Shown here piece after piece: positions 49,544 to 62,170 of a DNA stretch of 64,000 nucleotides. A model generated the notes under the pieces. It did not search any database and had not been told where the DNA came from. It saw only the letters and a program-made list of their open reading frames with translations. The stretch comes from Phymorhynchus buccinoides (taxonomy: Eukaryota; Mollusca; Gastropoda; Neogastropoda; Raphitomidae). How positions within the stretch are numbered: the first letter of the stretch is position 1; the number at the start of each line of letters is the position of its first letter. A program made the position numbers and the translations under genes. The stretch lies in assembly GCA_017654935.2 (NCBI GenBank), contig CM065693.1, forward strand, positions 59,185,644 to 59,249,643, given 5' to 3'.

Positions 49544-52500
49544 GTCAGTGGGTTGATTGTTGTGGCAGAGAGAGGTCAGTGGGTTGATTGTTGTGGCATG
49601 GTAGTGTTAGAGAGAGAGATGTGAGTGGGTTGATTGTTGTGGCACGGTAGTGTTAGAGAGAGAGAGGTCAGTGGGTTGATTGTTGTGGCACGGTAGTGTT
49701 AGAGAGAGAGAGAGGTCAGTTGGTTGATTGTTGTGGCAGAGAGAGGTCAGTGGGCTGATTGTTGTGGCATGGTAGTGTTAGAGAGAGAGAGGTCAGTTGG
49801 TTGATTGTTGTGGCAGAGAGAGGTCAGTGGGTTGATTGTTGTGGCATGGTAGTGTTAGAGAGAGAGAGGTCAGTTGGTTGATTGTTGTGGCAGAGAGAGG
49901 TCAGTGGGTTGATTGTTGTGGCAGAGAGAGGTCAGTTGGGATTGATTGTTGTGGCATGGTAGTGTGTTAGAGAGAGAGAGTCAGTTGGTTGATTGTTGTG
50001 GGTTTGGGGCAGTGTTAGAGAGAGAATGTCAGTTGGTTGATTGTTGTGGGTTTGGGGCAGTGTTAGAGAGAAGTTAGTTGGTTGATTGTTGTGGGTTTGG
50101 GGCAGTGTTAGAGAGAAGTCAGTTGGTTGATTGTTGTGGGTTTGGGGCAGTGTTAGAGAGAAGTCAGTTGGTTGATTGTTGTGGGTTTGGGGCAGTGTTA
50201 GAGAGAAGTCAGTTGGTTGATTGTTGTGGGTTTGGGGCAGTGTTAGAGAGAGAAGTCAGTTGGTTGATTGTTGTGGGTTTGGGGCAGTGTTAGAGAGAAG
50301 TCAGTTGGTTGATTGTTGTGGGTTTGGGGCAGTGTTAGAGAGAAGTCAGTTGGTTGATTGTTGTGGGTTTGGGGCAGTGTTAGAGAGAAAGTCAGTTGGT
50401 TGATTGTTGTGGGTTTGGGGCAGTGTTAGAGAGAAGTCAGTTGGTTGATTGTTGTGGGTTTGGGGCAGTGTTAGAGAGAAGTCAGTTGGTTGATTGTTGT
50501 GGGTTTGGGGCAGTGTTAGAGAGAGAAGTCAGTTGGTTGATTGTTGTGGGTTTGGGGCAGTGTTAGAGAGAAGTCAGTTGGTTGATTGTTGTGGGTTTGG
50601 GGCAGTGTTAGAGAGAGAAGTTGTGGGTTTGGTTGATTGTTGTGGGTTTGGGGCAGTGTTAGAGAGAAGTTAGTTGGTTGATTGTTGTGGGTTTGGGGCA
50701 GTGTTAGAGAGAGAAGTCAGTTGGTTGATTGTTGTGGGTTTGGGGCAGTGTTAGAGAGAGAAGTTAGTTGGTTGATTGTTGTGGGTTTGGGGCAGTGTTA
50801 GAGAGAAGTCAGTTGGTTGATTGTTGTGGGTTTGGGGCAGTGTTAGAGAGAAGTCAGTTGGTTGATTGTTGTGGGTTTGGGGCAGTGTTAGAGAGAAGTC
50901 AGTTGGTTGATTGTTGTGGGTTTGGGGCAGTGTTAGAGAGAAGTCAGTTGGTTGATTGTTGTGGGTTTGGGGCAGTGTTAGAGAGAAGTCAGTTGGTTGA
51001 TTGTTGTGGGTTTGGGGCAGTGTTAGAGAGAAGTCAGTTGGTTGATTGTTGTGGGTTTGGGGCAGTGTTAGAGAGAAGTCAGTTGGTTGATTGTTGTGGG
51101 TTTGGGGCAGTGTTAGAGAGAAAGTCAGTTGGTTGATTGTTGTGGGTTTGGGGCAGTGTTAGAGAGAAGTCAGTTGGTTGATTGTTGTGGGTTTGGGGCA
51201 GTGTTAGAGAGAGAAGTCAGTTGGTTGATTGTTGTGGGTTTGGGGCAGTGTTAGAGAGAAGTCAGTTGGTTGATTGTTGTGGGTTTGGGGCAGTGTTAGA
51301 GAGAAGTCAGTTGGTTGATTGTTGTGGGTTTGGGGCAGTGTTAGAGAGAAGTCAGTTGGTTGATTGTTGTGGGTTTGGGGCAGTGTTAGAGAGAAGTCAG
51401 TTGGTTGATTGTTGTGGGTTTGGGGCAGTGTTAGAGAGAAGTCAGTTGGTTGATTGTTGTGGGTTTGGGGCAGTGTTAGAGAGAAAGTTTGATTGTTGTG
51501 GGTTTGGGGCAGTGTTAGAGAGAAGTCAGTTGGTTGATTGTTGTGGGTTTGGGGCAGTGTTAGAGAGATAAATCAGTTGGTTGATTGTTGTGGGTTTGGG
51601 GCAGTGTTAGAGAGAGAAGTCAGTTCGTTGATTGTTGTGGGTTTGGGGCAGTGTTAGAGAGAAAGTCAGTTGGTTGATTGTTGTGGGTTTGGGGCAGTGT
51701 TAGAGAGAAGTTAGTTGGTTGATTGTTGTGGGTTTGGGGCAGTGTTAGAGAGAGAGTCAGTTGGTTGATTGTTGTGGGTTTGGGGCAGTGTTAGAGAGAA
51801 GTCAGTTGGTTGATTGTTGTGGGTTTGGGGCAGTGTTAGAGAGAAGTCAGTTGGTTGATTGTTGTGGGTTTGGGGCAGTGTTAGAGAGAAAGTCAGTTGG
51901 TTGATTGTTGTGGGTTTGGGGCAGTGTTAGAGAGAAGTCAGTTGGTTGATTGTTGTGGGTTTGGGGCAGTGTTAGAGAGAAGTCAGTTGGTTGATTGTTG
52001 TGGGTTTGGGGCAGTGTTAGAGAGAAGTCAGTTGGTTGATTGTTGTGGGTTTGGGGCAGTGTTAGAGAGAAGTCAGTTGGTTGATTGTTGTGGGTTTGGG
52101 GCAGTGTTAGAGAGAAGTCAGTTGGTTGATTGTTGTGGGTTTGGGGCAGTGTTAGAGAGAAGTCAGTTGGTTGATTGTTGTGGGTTTGGGGCAGTGTTAG
52201 AGAGAAGTCAGTTGGTTGATTGTTGTGGGTTTGGGGCAGTGTTAGAGAGAGAAGTCAGTTCGTTGATTGTTGTGGGTTTGGGGCAGTGTTAGAGAGATAA
52301 ATCAGTTGGTTGATTGTTGTGGGTTTGGGGCAGTGTTAGAGAGAGAAGTCAGTTGTGTTGATTGTTGTGGGTTTGGGGCAGTGTTAGAGAGAGAAGTCAG
52401 TTGGTTGATTGTTGTGGGTTTGGGGCAGTGTTAGAGAGAAGTCAGTTGGTTGATTGTTGTGGGTTTGGGGCAGTGTTAGAGAGAAAGTCAGTTGGTTGAT

Positions 52501-55500
52501 TGTTGTGGGTTTGGGGCAGTGTTAGAGAGAAGTCAGTTGGTTGATTGTTGTGGGTTTGGGGCAGTGTTAGAGAGAGAAGTCAGTTGGTTGATTGTTGTGG
52601 GTTTGGGGCAGTGTTAGAGAGAGAAGTCAGTTGGTTGATTGTTGTGGGTTTGGGGCAGTGTTAGAGAGAAGTCAGTTGGTTGATTGTTGTGGGTTTGGGG
52701 CAGTGTTAGAGAGAAGTCAGTTGGTTGATTGTTGTGGGTTTGGGGCAGTGTTAGAGAGAAGTCAGTTGGTTGATTGTTGTGGGTTTGGGGCAGTGTTAGA
52801 GAGAAGTCAGTTGGTTGATTGTTGTGGGTTTGGGGCAGTGTTAGAGAGAAGTCAGTTGGTTGATTGTTGTGGGTTTGGGGCAGTGTTAGAGAGAAAGTCA
52901 GTTGGTTGATTGTTGTGGGTTTGGGGCAGTGTTAGAGAGAGAAGTCAGTTCGTTGATTGTTGTGGGTTTGGGGCAGTGTTAGAGAGAGAAGTCAGTCAGT
53001 TGGTTGATTGTTGTGGGTTTGGGGCAGTGTTAGAGAGAAGTCAGTTGGTTGATTGTCAGTTTAGAGTCAGTTGGTTGATTGTTGTGGGTTTGGGGCAGTG
53101 TTAGAGAGAGAAGTCAGTTGGTTGATTGTTGTGGGTTTGGGGCAGTGTTAGAGAGAAGTCAGTTGGTTGATTGTTGTGGGTTTGGGGCAGTGTTAGAGAG
53201 AAGTCAGTTGGTTGATTGTTGTGGGTTTGGGGCAGTGTTAGAGAGAAAGTCAGTTGGTTGATTGTTGTGGGTTTGGGGCAGTGTTAGAGAGAAGTCAGTT
53301 CGTTGATTGTTGTGGGTTTGGGGCAGTGTTAGAGAGAAGTCAGTTGGTTGATTGTTGTGGGTTTGGGGCAGTGTTAGAGAGAAGTCAGTTGGTTGATTGT
53401 TGTGGGTTTGGGGCAGTGTTAGAGAGAAGTCAGTTGGTTGATTGTTGTGGGTTTGGGGCAGTGTTAGAGAGAAGTCAGTTGGTTGATTGTTGTGGGTTTG
53501 GGGCAGTGTTAGAGAGAAGTCAGTTGGTTGATTGTTGTGGGTTTGGGGCAGTGTTAGAGAGAAGTCAGTTGGTTGATTGTTGTGGGTTTGGGGCAGTGTT
53601 AGAGAGAGAAGTCAGTTGGTTGATTGTTGTGGGTTTGGGGCAGTGTTAGAGAGAAGTCAGTTGGTTGATTGTTGTGGGTTTGGGGCAGTGTTAGAGAGAA
53701 GTCAGTTGGTTGATTGTTGTGGGTTTGGGGCAGTGTTAGAGAGAAGTCAGTTGGTTGATTGTTGTGGGTTTGGGGCAGTGTTAGAGAGAAGTCAGTTGGT
53801 TGATTGTTGTGGGTTTGGGGCAGTGTTAGAGAGAAGTCAGTTGGTTGATTGTTGTGGGTTTGGGGCAGTGTTAGAGAGAAGTCAGTTGGTTGATTGTTGT
53901 GGGTTTGGGGCAGTGTTAGAGAGAGAAGTCAGTTGGTTGATTGTTGTGGGTTTGGGGCAGTGTTAGAGAGAGAAGTCAGTTGGTTGATTGTTGTGGGTTT
54001 GGGGCAGTGTTAGAGAGAAGTCAGTTGGTTGATTGTTGTGGGTTTGGGGCAGTGTTAGAGAGAAGTCAGTTGGTTGATTGTTGTGGGTTTGGGGCAGTGT
54101 TAGAGAGAAGTCAGTTGGTTGATTGTTGTGGGTTTGGGGCAGTGTTAGAGAGAAGTCAGTTGGTTGATTGTTGTGGGTTTGGGGCAGTGTTAGAGAGAGA
54201 AGTCAGTTGGTTGATTGTTGTGGGTTTGGGGCAGTGTTAGAGAGAAGTCAGTTGGTTGATTGTTGTGGGTTTGGGGCAGTGTTAGAGAGAGAATTGTTGT
54301 GGGTTTGGGGCAGTGTTAGAGAGAAGTCAGTTGGTTGATTGTTGTGGGTTTGGGGCAGTGTTAGAGAGAAAGTCAGTTGGTTGATTGTTGTGGGTTTGGG
54401 GCAGTGTTAGAGAGAGAGAGTCAGTTGGTTGATTGTTGTGGGTTTGGGGCAGTGTTAGAGAGAAGTCAGTTGGTTGATTGTTGTGGGTTTGGGGCAGTGT
54501 TAGAGAGAAGTCAGTTGGTTGATTGTTGTGGGTTTGGGGCAGTGTTAGTTGTGGGTTTGGGGCAGTGTTAAGAGAAGTCAGTTGGTTGATTGTTGTGGGT
54601 TTGGGGCAGTGTTAGAGAGAAAGTCAGTTGGTTGATTGTTGTGGGTTTGGGGCAGTGTTAGAGAGAAGTCAGTTGGTTGATTGTTGTGGGTTTGGGGCAG
54701 TGTTAGAGAGAAGTCAGTTCGTTGATTGTTGTGGGTTTGGGGCAGTGTTAGAGAGAAGTCAGTTGGTTGATTGTTGTGGGTTTGGGGCAGTGTTAGAGAG
54801 AAGTCAGTTGGTTGATTGTTGTGGGTTTGGGGCAGTGTTAGAGAGAAGTCAGTTGGTTGATTGTTGTGGGTTTGGGGCAGTGTTAGAGAGAAAGTCAGTT
54901 GGTTGATTGTTGTGGGTTTGGGGCAGTGTTAGAGAGAAGTCAGTTGGTTGATTGTTGTGGGTTTGGGGCAGTGTTAGAGAGAGAAGTCAGTTCGTTGATT
55001 GTTGTGGGTTTGGGGCAGTGTTAGAGAGAAGTCAGTTGGTTGATTGTTGTGGGTTTGGGGCAGTGTTAGAGAGAAGTCAGTTGGTTGATTGTTGTGGGTT
55101 TGGGGCAGTGTTAGAGAGAGAAGTCAGTTGGTTGATTGTTGTGGGTTTGGGGCAGTGTTAGAGAGAAGTCAGTTGGTTGATTGTTGTGGGTTTGGGGCAG
55201 TGTTAGAGAGAAGTCAGTTGGTTGATTGTTGTGGGTTTGGGGCAGTGTTAGAGAGAAGTCAGTTGGTTGATTGTTGTGGGTTTGGGGCAGTGTTAGAGAG
55301 AGAGTCAGTTGGTTGATTGTTGTGGGTTTGGGGCAGTGTTAGAGAGAAGTCAGTTGGTTGATTGTTGTGGGTTTGGGGCAGTGTTAGAGAGAGAAGTCAG
55401 TTCGTTGATTGTTGTGGGTTTGGGGCAGTGTTAGAGAGAAGTCAGTTGGTTGATTGTTGTGGGTTTGGGGCAGTGTTAGAGAGAAGTCAGTTGGTTGATT

Positions 55501-58040
55501 GTTGTGGGTTTGGGGCAGTGTTAGAGAGAAAGTCAGTTGGTTGATTGTTGTGGGTTTGGGGCAGTGTTAGAGAGAAGTCAGTTGGTTGATTGTTGTGGGT
55601 TTGGGGCAGTGTTAGAGAGAGAAGTCAGTTGGTTGATTGTTGTGGGTTTGGGGCAGTGTTAGAGAGAAGTCAGTTGGTTGATTGTTGTGGGTTTGGGGCA
55701 GTGTTAGAGAGAGAAGTCAGTTGGTTGATTGTTGTGGGTTTGGGGCAGTGTTAGAGAGAAGTCAGTTGGTTGATTGTTGTGGGTTTGGGGCAGTGTTAGA
55801 GAGAAGTCAGTTGGTTGATTGTTGTGGGTTTGGGGCAGTGTTAGAGAGAAGTCAGTTGGTTGATTGTTGTGGGTTTGGGGCAGTGTTAGAGAGAAGTCAG
55901 TTGGTTGATTGTTGTGGGTTTGGGGCAGTGTTAGAGAGAAGTCAGTTGGTTGATTGTTGTGGGTTTGGGGCAGTGTTAGAGAGAAGTCAGTTGGTTGATT
56001 GTTGTGGGTTTGGGGCAGTGTTAGAGAGAAGTCAGTTGGTTGATTGTTGTGGGTTTGGGGCAGTGTTAGAGAGAAGTCAGTTGGTTGATTGTTGTGGGTT
56101 TGGGGCAGTGTTAGAGAGAGAAGTCAGTTGGTTGATTGTTGTGGGTTTGGGGCAGTGTTAGAGAGAGAAGTCAGTTGGTTGATTGTTGTGGGTTTGGGGC
56201 AGTGTTAGAGAGAAGTCAGTTGGTTGATTGTTGTGGGTTTGGGGCAGTGTTAGAGAGAGAAGTCAGTTGGTTGATTGTTGTGGGTTTGGGGCAGTGTTAG
56301 AGAGAGAAGTCAGTTGGTTGATTGTTGTGGGTTTGGGGCAGTGTTAGAGAGAAAGTCAGTTGGTTGATTGTTGTGGGTTTGGGGCAGTGTTAGAGAGAGA
56401 AGTCAGTTGGTTGATTGTTGTGGGTTTGGGGCAGTGTTAGAGAGAAGTCAGTTGGTTGATTGTTGTGGGTTTGGGGCAGTGTTAGAGAGAAGTAGTCAGT
56501 TGGTTGATTGTTGTGGGTTTGGGGCAGTGTTAGAGAGAAATCAGTTGGTTGATTGTTGTGGGTTTGGGGCAGTGTTAGAGAGAAGTCAGTTGGTTGATTG
56601 TTGTGGGTTTGGGGCAATGTTAGAGAGAAGTGTTGATTGTTGTGGGTTTGGGGCAGTGTTAGAGAGAAGTCAGTTGGTTGATTGTTGTGGGTTTGGGGCA
56701 GTGTTAGAGAGAAATCAGTTGGTTGATTGTTGTGGGTTTGGGGCAGTGTTAGAGAGAAAGTCAGTTGGTTGATTGTTGTGGGTTTGGGGCAGTGTTAGAG
56801 AGAGAAGTCAGTTGGTTGATTGTTGTGGGTTTGGGGCAGTGTTAGAGAGAGAGTCAGTTGGTTGATTGTTGTGGGTTTGGGGCAGTGTTAGAGAGAGAAG
56901 TCAGTTGGTTGATTGTTGTGGGTTTGGGGCAGTGTTAGAGAGAAAGTCAGTTGGTTGATTGTTGTGGGTTTGGGGCAGTGTTAGAGAGAGAAGTCAGTTG
57001 GTTGATTGTTGTGGGTTTGGGGCAGTGTTAGAGAGAAAGTCAGTTGGTTGATTGTTGTGGGTTTGGGGCAGTGTTAGAGAGAAAGTCAGTTGGTTGATTG
57101 TTGTGGGTTTGGGGCAGTGTTAGAGAGAGTAGTCAGTTCGTTGATTGTTGTGGGTTTGGGGCAGTGTTAGAGAGAAATCAGTTGGTTGATTGTTGTGGGT
57201 TTGGGGCAGTGTTAGAGAGAAGTCAGTTGGTTGATTGTTGTGGGTTTGGGGCAGTGTTAGAGAGAAGTTGGTTGATTGTTGTGGGTTTGGGGCAGTTTAG
57301 AGAGAAGTCAGTTGATTGTTGTTGTGTTTGGGGCAGTGTTAGAGAGAAGTCAGTTGGTTGATTGTTGTGGGTTTGGGGCAGTGTTAGAGAGAAGTTAGTT
57401 GGTTGATTGTTGTGGGTTTGGGGCAGTGTTAGAGAGAGAAGTCAGTTGGTTGATTGTTGTGGGTTTGGGGCAGTGTTAGAGAGAAGTCAGTTGGTTGATT
57501 GTTGTGGGTTTGGGGCAGTGTTAGAGAGAAGTCAGTTGGTTGATTGTTGTGGGTTTGGGGCAGTGTTAGAGAGAAGTCAGTTCGTTGATTGTTGTGGGTT
57601 TGGGGCAGTGTTAGAGAGAAGTCAGTTGGTTGATTGTTGTGGGTTTGGGGCAGTGTTAGAGAGAGAAGTCAGTTGGTTGATTGTTGTGGGTTTGGGGCAG
57701 TGTTAGAGAGAGAAGTCAGTTGGTTGATTGTTGTGGGTTTGGGGCAGTGTTAGAGAGAAAGTCAGTTGGTTGATTGTTGTGGGTTTGGGGCAGTGTTAGA
57801 GAGAGAAGTCAGTTGGTTGATTGTTGTGGGTTTGGGGCAGTGTTAGAGAGAAGTCAGTTGGTTGATTGTTGTGGGTTTGGGGCAGTGTTAGAGAGAGAAG
57901 TTAGTTGGTTGATTGTTGTGGGTTTGGGGCAGTGTTAGAGAGAAGTCAGTTGGTTGATTGTTGTGGGTTTGGGGCAGTGTTAGAGAGAAGTCAGTTAGTT
58001 GATTGTCGTGGGTTTGGGGCAGTGTTAGAGAGATAAATCA
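49536..58040 (+). repeat. 45-bp minisatellite of intron E-F, second copy
   Basis: Same repeat as 27331-35341 but about 500 bp longer and with a different order of 45-, 46- and 47-bp units after about 49930. The first 400 bp (long units with catggtagtgtta) are conserved in order between copies. This shows expansion or contraction mostly in the uniform part. Units such as agagataaatcag (51565, 52295, 58030) occur only in this copy. Confidence 0.95.
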
Positions 58041-58507
58041 GTTAGTCGCTTGTTGTGGGTTTCAGCGAAATGACACTTTTGGGGGTGGCATGTGACAATT
58101 ACGTGATGCACGTGAACAGGAAGTTGGATAAAACAAGTTTGAGTGAGTTTGTGTTCACGGATGATTGCTCTTTCCGGTCATATAATGTTTATTGCTTACA
58201 ATTACACCACCTTTTAGCAATCAAGATAATAAAAGTCTATCGTTAGCAAATTGTGACCTGTGTTTGTACATTATAGGATGTTAATAAAAGCTGTGTTGAT
58301 GTTCTTAATCTTAAGTTCATCGTGACGTGGCCTATCCGATATTCATAAATTGGTATAATGTAGAACGACTGTTTTGACCAGTACTGAGTAGAGCTGTTTC
58401 TCTACCAGCAAGGCATAGCTTAAACAGCATTTTAGGCTATTTGAATTTAACCTTTGAATATACTTTGATTATTTGCTGTTTGGTTAGCCTTCCTTAACCG
58501 ATGACTA
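58041..58507. other. Unique intron sequence before exon F, second copy only
   Basis: About 470 bp of non-repeat intron between the 45-bp array and exon F. It includes gacaattacgtgatgcacgt and ttcttaatcttaagttcatc. No gene is seen. In the first copy this stretch is missing from its expected place before 35389, but fragments of it occur downstream at 35946-36090. Confidence 0.85.
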
Positions 58508-58534
58508 CTAAGGCATCTGTTTTCTGTTGTACAG

Positions 58535-58585
58535 CGTTGAGGCGAGGCACGTGGAGAGCGGCCAGCACGTGACTGTGACGCTGGA
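58535..58585 (+). pseudogene. Partial exon F copy with in-frame stop
   Basis: An acceptor (ttctgttgtacag) is followed by the first 51 bp of exon F with one substitution (catcac to cagcac; reads VEARHVESGQHVTVTLD). It then runs into intron sequence with TAA at 58587-58589, and the acceptor is repeated before the true exon F. It is a two-copy tandem duplication of the boundary, about 78 bp per unit. No donor follows the fragment before the next acceptor. A remnant of its end sits at 35348-35388 in the first copy. Confidence 0.88.
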
Positions 58586-58618
58586 CTAAGGCATCTGTTG
58601 TTGTTTTCTGTTGTACAG

Positions 58619-58779
58619 CGTTGAGGCGAGGCACGTGGAGAGCGGCCATCACGTGACTGTGACGCTGAACACTGATGGGTGTGGGGGCGAGGTCATCTAC
58701 CTCGAACATGTGCAGTTCTTTCTGTCCATGAACTACAGCTGTCGCGGAGCCATTGATGCCTATGTCATCTCCCCGTGCG
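58619..58779 (+). CDS. Second copy of exon F
   Basis: Identical in sequence to 35389-35549, with the same acceptor and gtcagt donor. It encodes VEARHVESGHHVTVTLNTDG through DAYVISPC. In this copy the acceptor is duplicated about 84 bp upstream, offering two competing 3' splice sites. Confidence 0.9.
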
Positions 58780-60230
58780 GTCAGTTAATAATCATCATCA
58801 TCATCATCAGAGCCAGATCCAGGGGTGGGGGGTGGGGGGGGTGGGGGGCTACCCCACACCTTCCTCCCACCCAAAAAAAGAAGAGAAAATGAAAAAAAAG
58901 AAACACAGAGTCCTACTTACTGGTTTGTTGTTCTAATGTTCCAGGGAGTCCTGGCACATAGTCCTACTTACTGGTTTGTTGTTCTAATGTTCCAGGGAGT
59001 CTGGGCACAGAGTCCTACTTACTGGTTTGTTGTTCTAATGTTCCAGGGAGTCCTGGCACATAGTCCTACTTACTGGTTTGTTGTTCTAATGTTCCAGGGA
59101 GTCTTGAGTCTGGGCACAGAGTCCTACTTACTGGTTTGTTGTTCTAATGTTCCAGGGAGTCTGGGCACAGAGTCCTACTTACTGGTTTGTTATAATGTTC
59201 CAGGGAGTCCTGGCACAGAGTCCTACTTACTGGTTTGTTGTTCTAATGTTCCAGGGAGTCCTGGCACATAGTCCTACTTACTGGTTTGTTGTTCTAGTTC
59301 CAGGGAGTCTGGGCACAGAGTCCTACTTACTGGTTTGTTGTTCTAATGTTCCAGGGAGTCCTGGCACATAGTCCTACTTACTGGTTTGTTGTTCTAATGT
59401 TCCAGGGAGTCTGGGCACAGAGTCCTACTTACTGGTTTGTTGTTCTAATGTTCCAGGGAGTCCTGGCACATAGTCCTACTTACTGGTTTGTTGTTCTAAT
59501 GTTCCAGGGAGTCTGGGCACAGAGTCCTACTTACTGGTTTGTTGTTCTAATGTTCCAGGGAGTCCTGGCACATAGTCCTACTTACTGGTTTGTTGTTCTA
59601 ATGTTCCAGGGAGTCTGGGCACAGAGTCCTACTTACTGGTTTGTTATAATGTTCCAGGGAGTCCTGGCACATAGTCCTACTTACTGGTTTGTTGTTCTAA
59701 TGTTCCAGGGAGTCCTGGCACATAGTCCTACTTACTGGTTTGTTGTTCTAATGTTCCAGGGAGTCCTGGCACATAGTCCTACTTACTGGTTTGTTGCTCT
59801 AATGTTCCAGGGAGTCCTGGCACATAGTCCTACTTACTGGTTTGTTAAATGTTCCAGGGAGTCCTGGCACATAGTCCTACTTACTGGTTTGTTGTTCTAA
59901 GGTTCCAGGGAGTCTGGGCACAGAGTCCTACTTACTGGTTTGTTATAATGTTCCAGGGAGTCCTGGCACAGATTCCTACTTACTGATTTGTTGTTCTAAG
60001 GTTCCAGGGAGTCTGGGCACATAGTCCTACTTACTGGTTTGTTGTTCTAATGTTCCAGGGAGTCCTGGCACATAGTCCTACTTACTGATTTGTTATAATG
60101 TTCCAGGGAGTCTGGGCACAGTCATACTTACTGATTTGTTCTAATGTTCCAGGGAGTCCTGGCACAGATTCCTACTAACTGATTTGTTGTTCTAAGGTTC
60201 CAGGGAGTCTGGGCACTTTATTTGGTTAAA
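58780..60230 (+). repeat. 51-bp minisatellite, second copy
   Basis: After the same atc-rich and G-rich lead-in (58780-58904), a regular 51-bp array runs from about 58905 to 60217 with no scrambled part. This supports the view that the mosaic in the first copy is an artefact. Units show the same ccag and agtcctacttactg pattern. Confidence 0.93.
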
Positions 60231-60274
60231 AAAACCTTCAGCCCCCAGACCCCCGCCCTTGTTTGTAACAGCCC

Positions 60275-61440
60275 CTATGTAGTCAGTCAGGTCATCTCCC
60301 TGTGTGGTCAGTTAGGTCATCTCCCCATGTGGTCAGTCAGGTCACCTCCCTGTGTGGTCAGTTAGGTCATCTCTCCATGCGGTCAGTTAGGTCATCTCCC
60401 TGTGCGGTCAGTTAGGTCATCTCCCCGTGGGGTCAGTCAGGTAATCTCTCTGTGTGGTCAGTCAGCTCATCTCCCTGTGTGGTCAGTCAGCTCATCTCCC
60501 CGTGTGGTCAGTCAGGTCCTGTGGTCAGTCAGGTCATCTCCCCATGTGGTCAGTTAGGTCATCTCCCCATGTGGTCAGTCAGGTCATCTCCCCATGTGGT
60601 CAGTTAGGTCATCTCCCAGTGTGGTCAGTCAGGTCATCTCCCAGTGTGGTCAGTAAGGTCATCTCCCCGTGTGGTCAGTCAGGTCCTGTGGTCAGTTAGG
60701 TCATCGCCCCGTGTGGTCAGTAAGGTTCTGAGGTCAGATAGGTCATCTCCCCATGTGGTCAGTTAGGTCATCATTTTGTGTGTGGTCAGTGAGGTCATCT
60801 CCCCATGTGGTCAGTCAGGTCATCTCCCTATGTGGTCAGTCAGGTCATCTCTCCGTGTGGTCAGTTAGGTCATCTCCCCGTGTGGTCAGTAAGGTTCTGA
60901 GGTCAGATAGGTCATCTCCCCATGTGGTCAGTCAGGTCATCTCCCTATGTGGTCAGTCAGGTCATCTCTCCGTGTGGTCAGTTAGGTCATCTCCCCGTGT
61001 GGTCAGTTAGGTCATCTCCCAGTGTGGTCAGTCAGGTCATCACCCCATGTGGTCAGTCAGGTCATCTCCCTGTGTGGCCAGTCAGGTCATCTCTCCATGT
61101 GGTCAGTCAGGTCCTGTGGTCAGTCAGATCATCTCCCCATGTGGTCAGTTAGGTCATCTCCCCATGTGGTCAGTCAGGTCATCTCCCCGTGTGGTCAGTT
61201 AGGTCATCTCCCCATGTGGTCAGTTAGGTCATCTCCCCATGTGGTCAGTCAGGTCATCTCCCCGTGTGGTCAGTCAGGTCATCTCCCCGTGTGGTCAGTC
61301 ATGTCCTGTGGTCAGTCAGGTCATCTCCCTGTGCGGTCAGTTAGGTCATCTCCCCGTGGGGTCAGTCAGGTCATCTCCCTGTGTGGTCAGTCAGCTCATC
61401 TCCCTGTGTGGTCAGTCAGCTCATCTCCCTGTGTGGTCAA
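60275..61440 (+). repeat. 25-bp minisatellite, second copy
   Basis: Equivalent to 37245-38414, with nearly the same order of unit variants and a small difference near 60888 (gtaaggttctgaggtcagat instead of a plain unit). It carries exon F donor-like sites in each unit. Confidence 0.93.
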
Positions 61441-62170
61441 CCAAACCTCTACCACCACACACAAAACCTCTGCCACCACACACAAAACCTCTGAGGGCAC
61501 ACACAAAACCTCTGCCACCACACACAAAACCTCTGAGGGCACACACAAAACCTCTGCCACCACACACAAAACCTCTGCCACCACACACAAAACCTCTGCC
61601 ACCACACACAAAACCTCTGCCACCACACACAAAACCTCTGCCACCACACACAAAACCTCTGAGGGCACACACAAAACCTCTGCCACCACACACAAAACCT
61701 CTGCCACCACACACAAAACCTCTGCCACCACACACAAAACCTCTGAGGGCACACACAAAACCTCTGCCACCACACACAAAACCTCTGCCACCACACACAA
61801 AACCTCTGCCACCACACACAAAACCTCTGCCACCACACACAAAACCTCTGAGGGCACACACAAAACCTCTGCCACCACACACAAAACCTCTGAGGGCACA
61901 CACAAAACCTCTGCCACCACACACAAAACCTCTGCCACCACACACAAAACCTCTGCCACCACACACAAAACCTCTGCCACCACACACAAAACCTCTGCCA
62001 CCACACACAAAACCTCTGAGGGCACACACAAAACCTCTGCCACCACACACAAAACCTCTGCCACCACACACAAAACCTCTGCCACCACACACAAAACCTC
62101 TGCCACCACACACAAAACCTCTGCCGGCAATGTTCAATCCTCTGAAATGTGCAAATCCGCTGACAATTCT
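61441..62170. repeat. 21-bp minisatellite, second copy
   Basis: Equivalent to 38415-39171, one unit shorter in the first third and without the irregular ccatgtcacacac unit of the first copy (39036). It ends at about 62126, with the same aatgttcaatcctctg tail. Confidence 0.95.
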
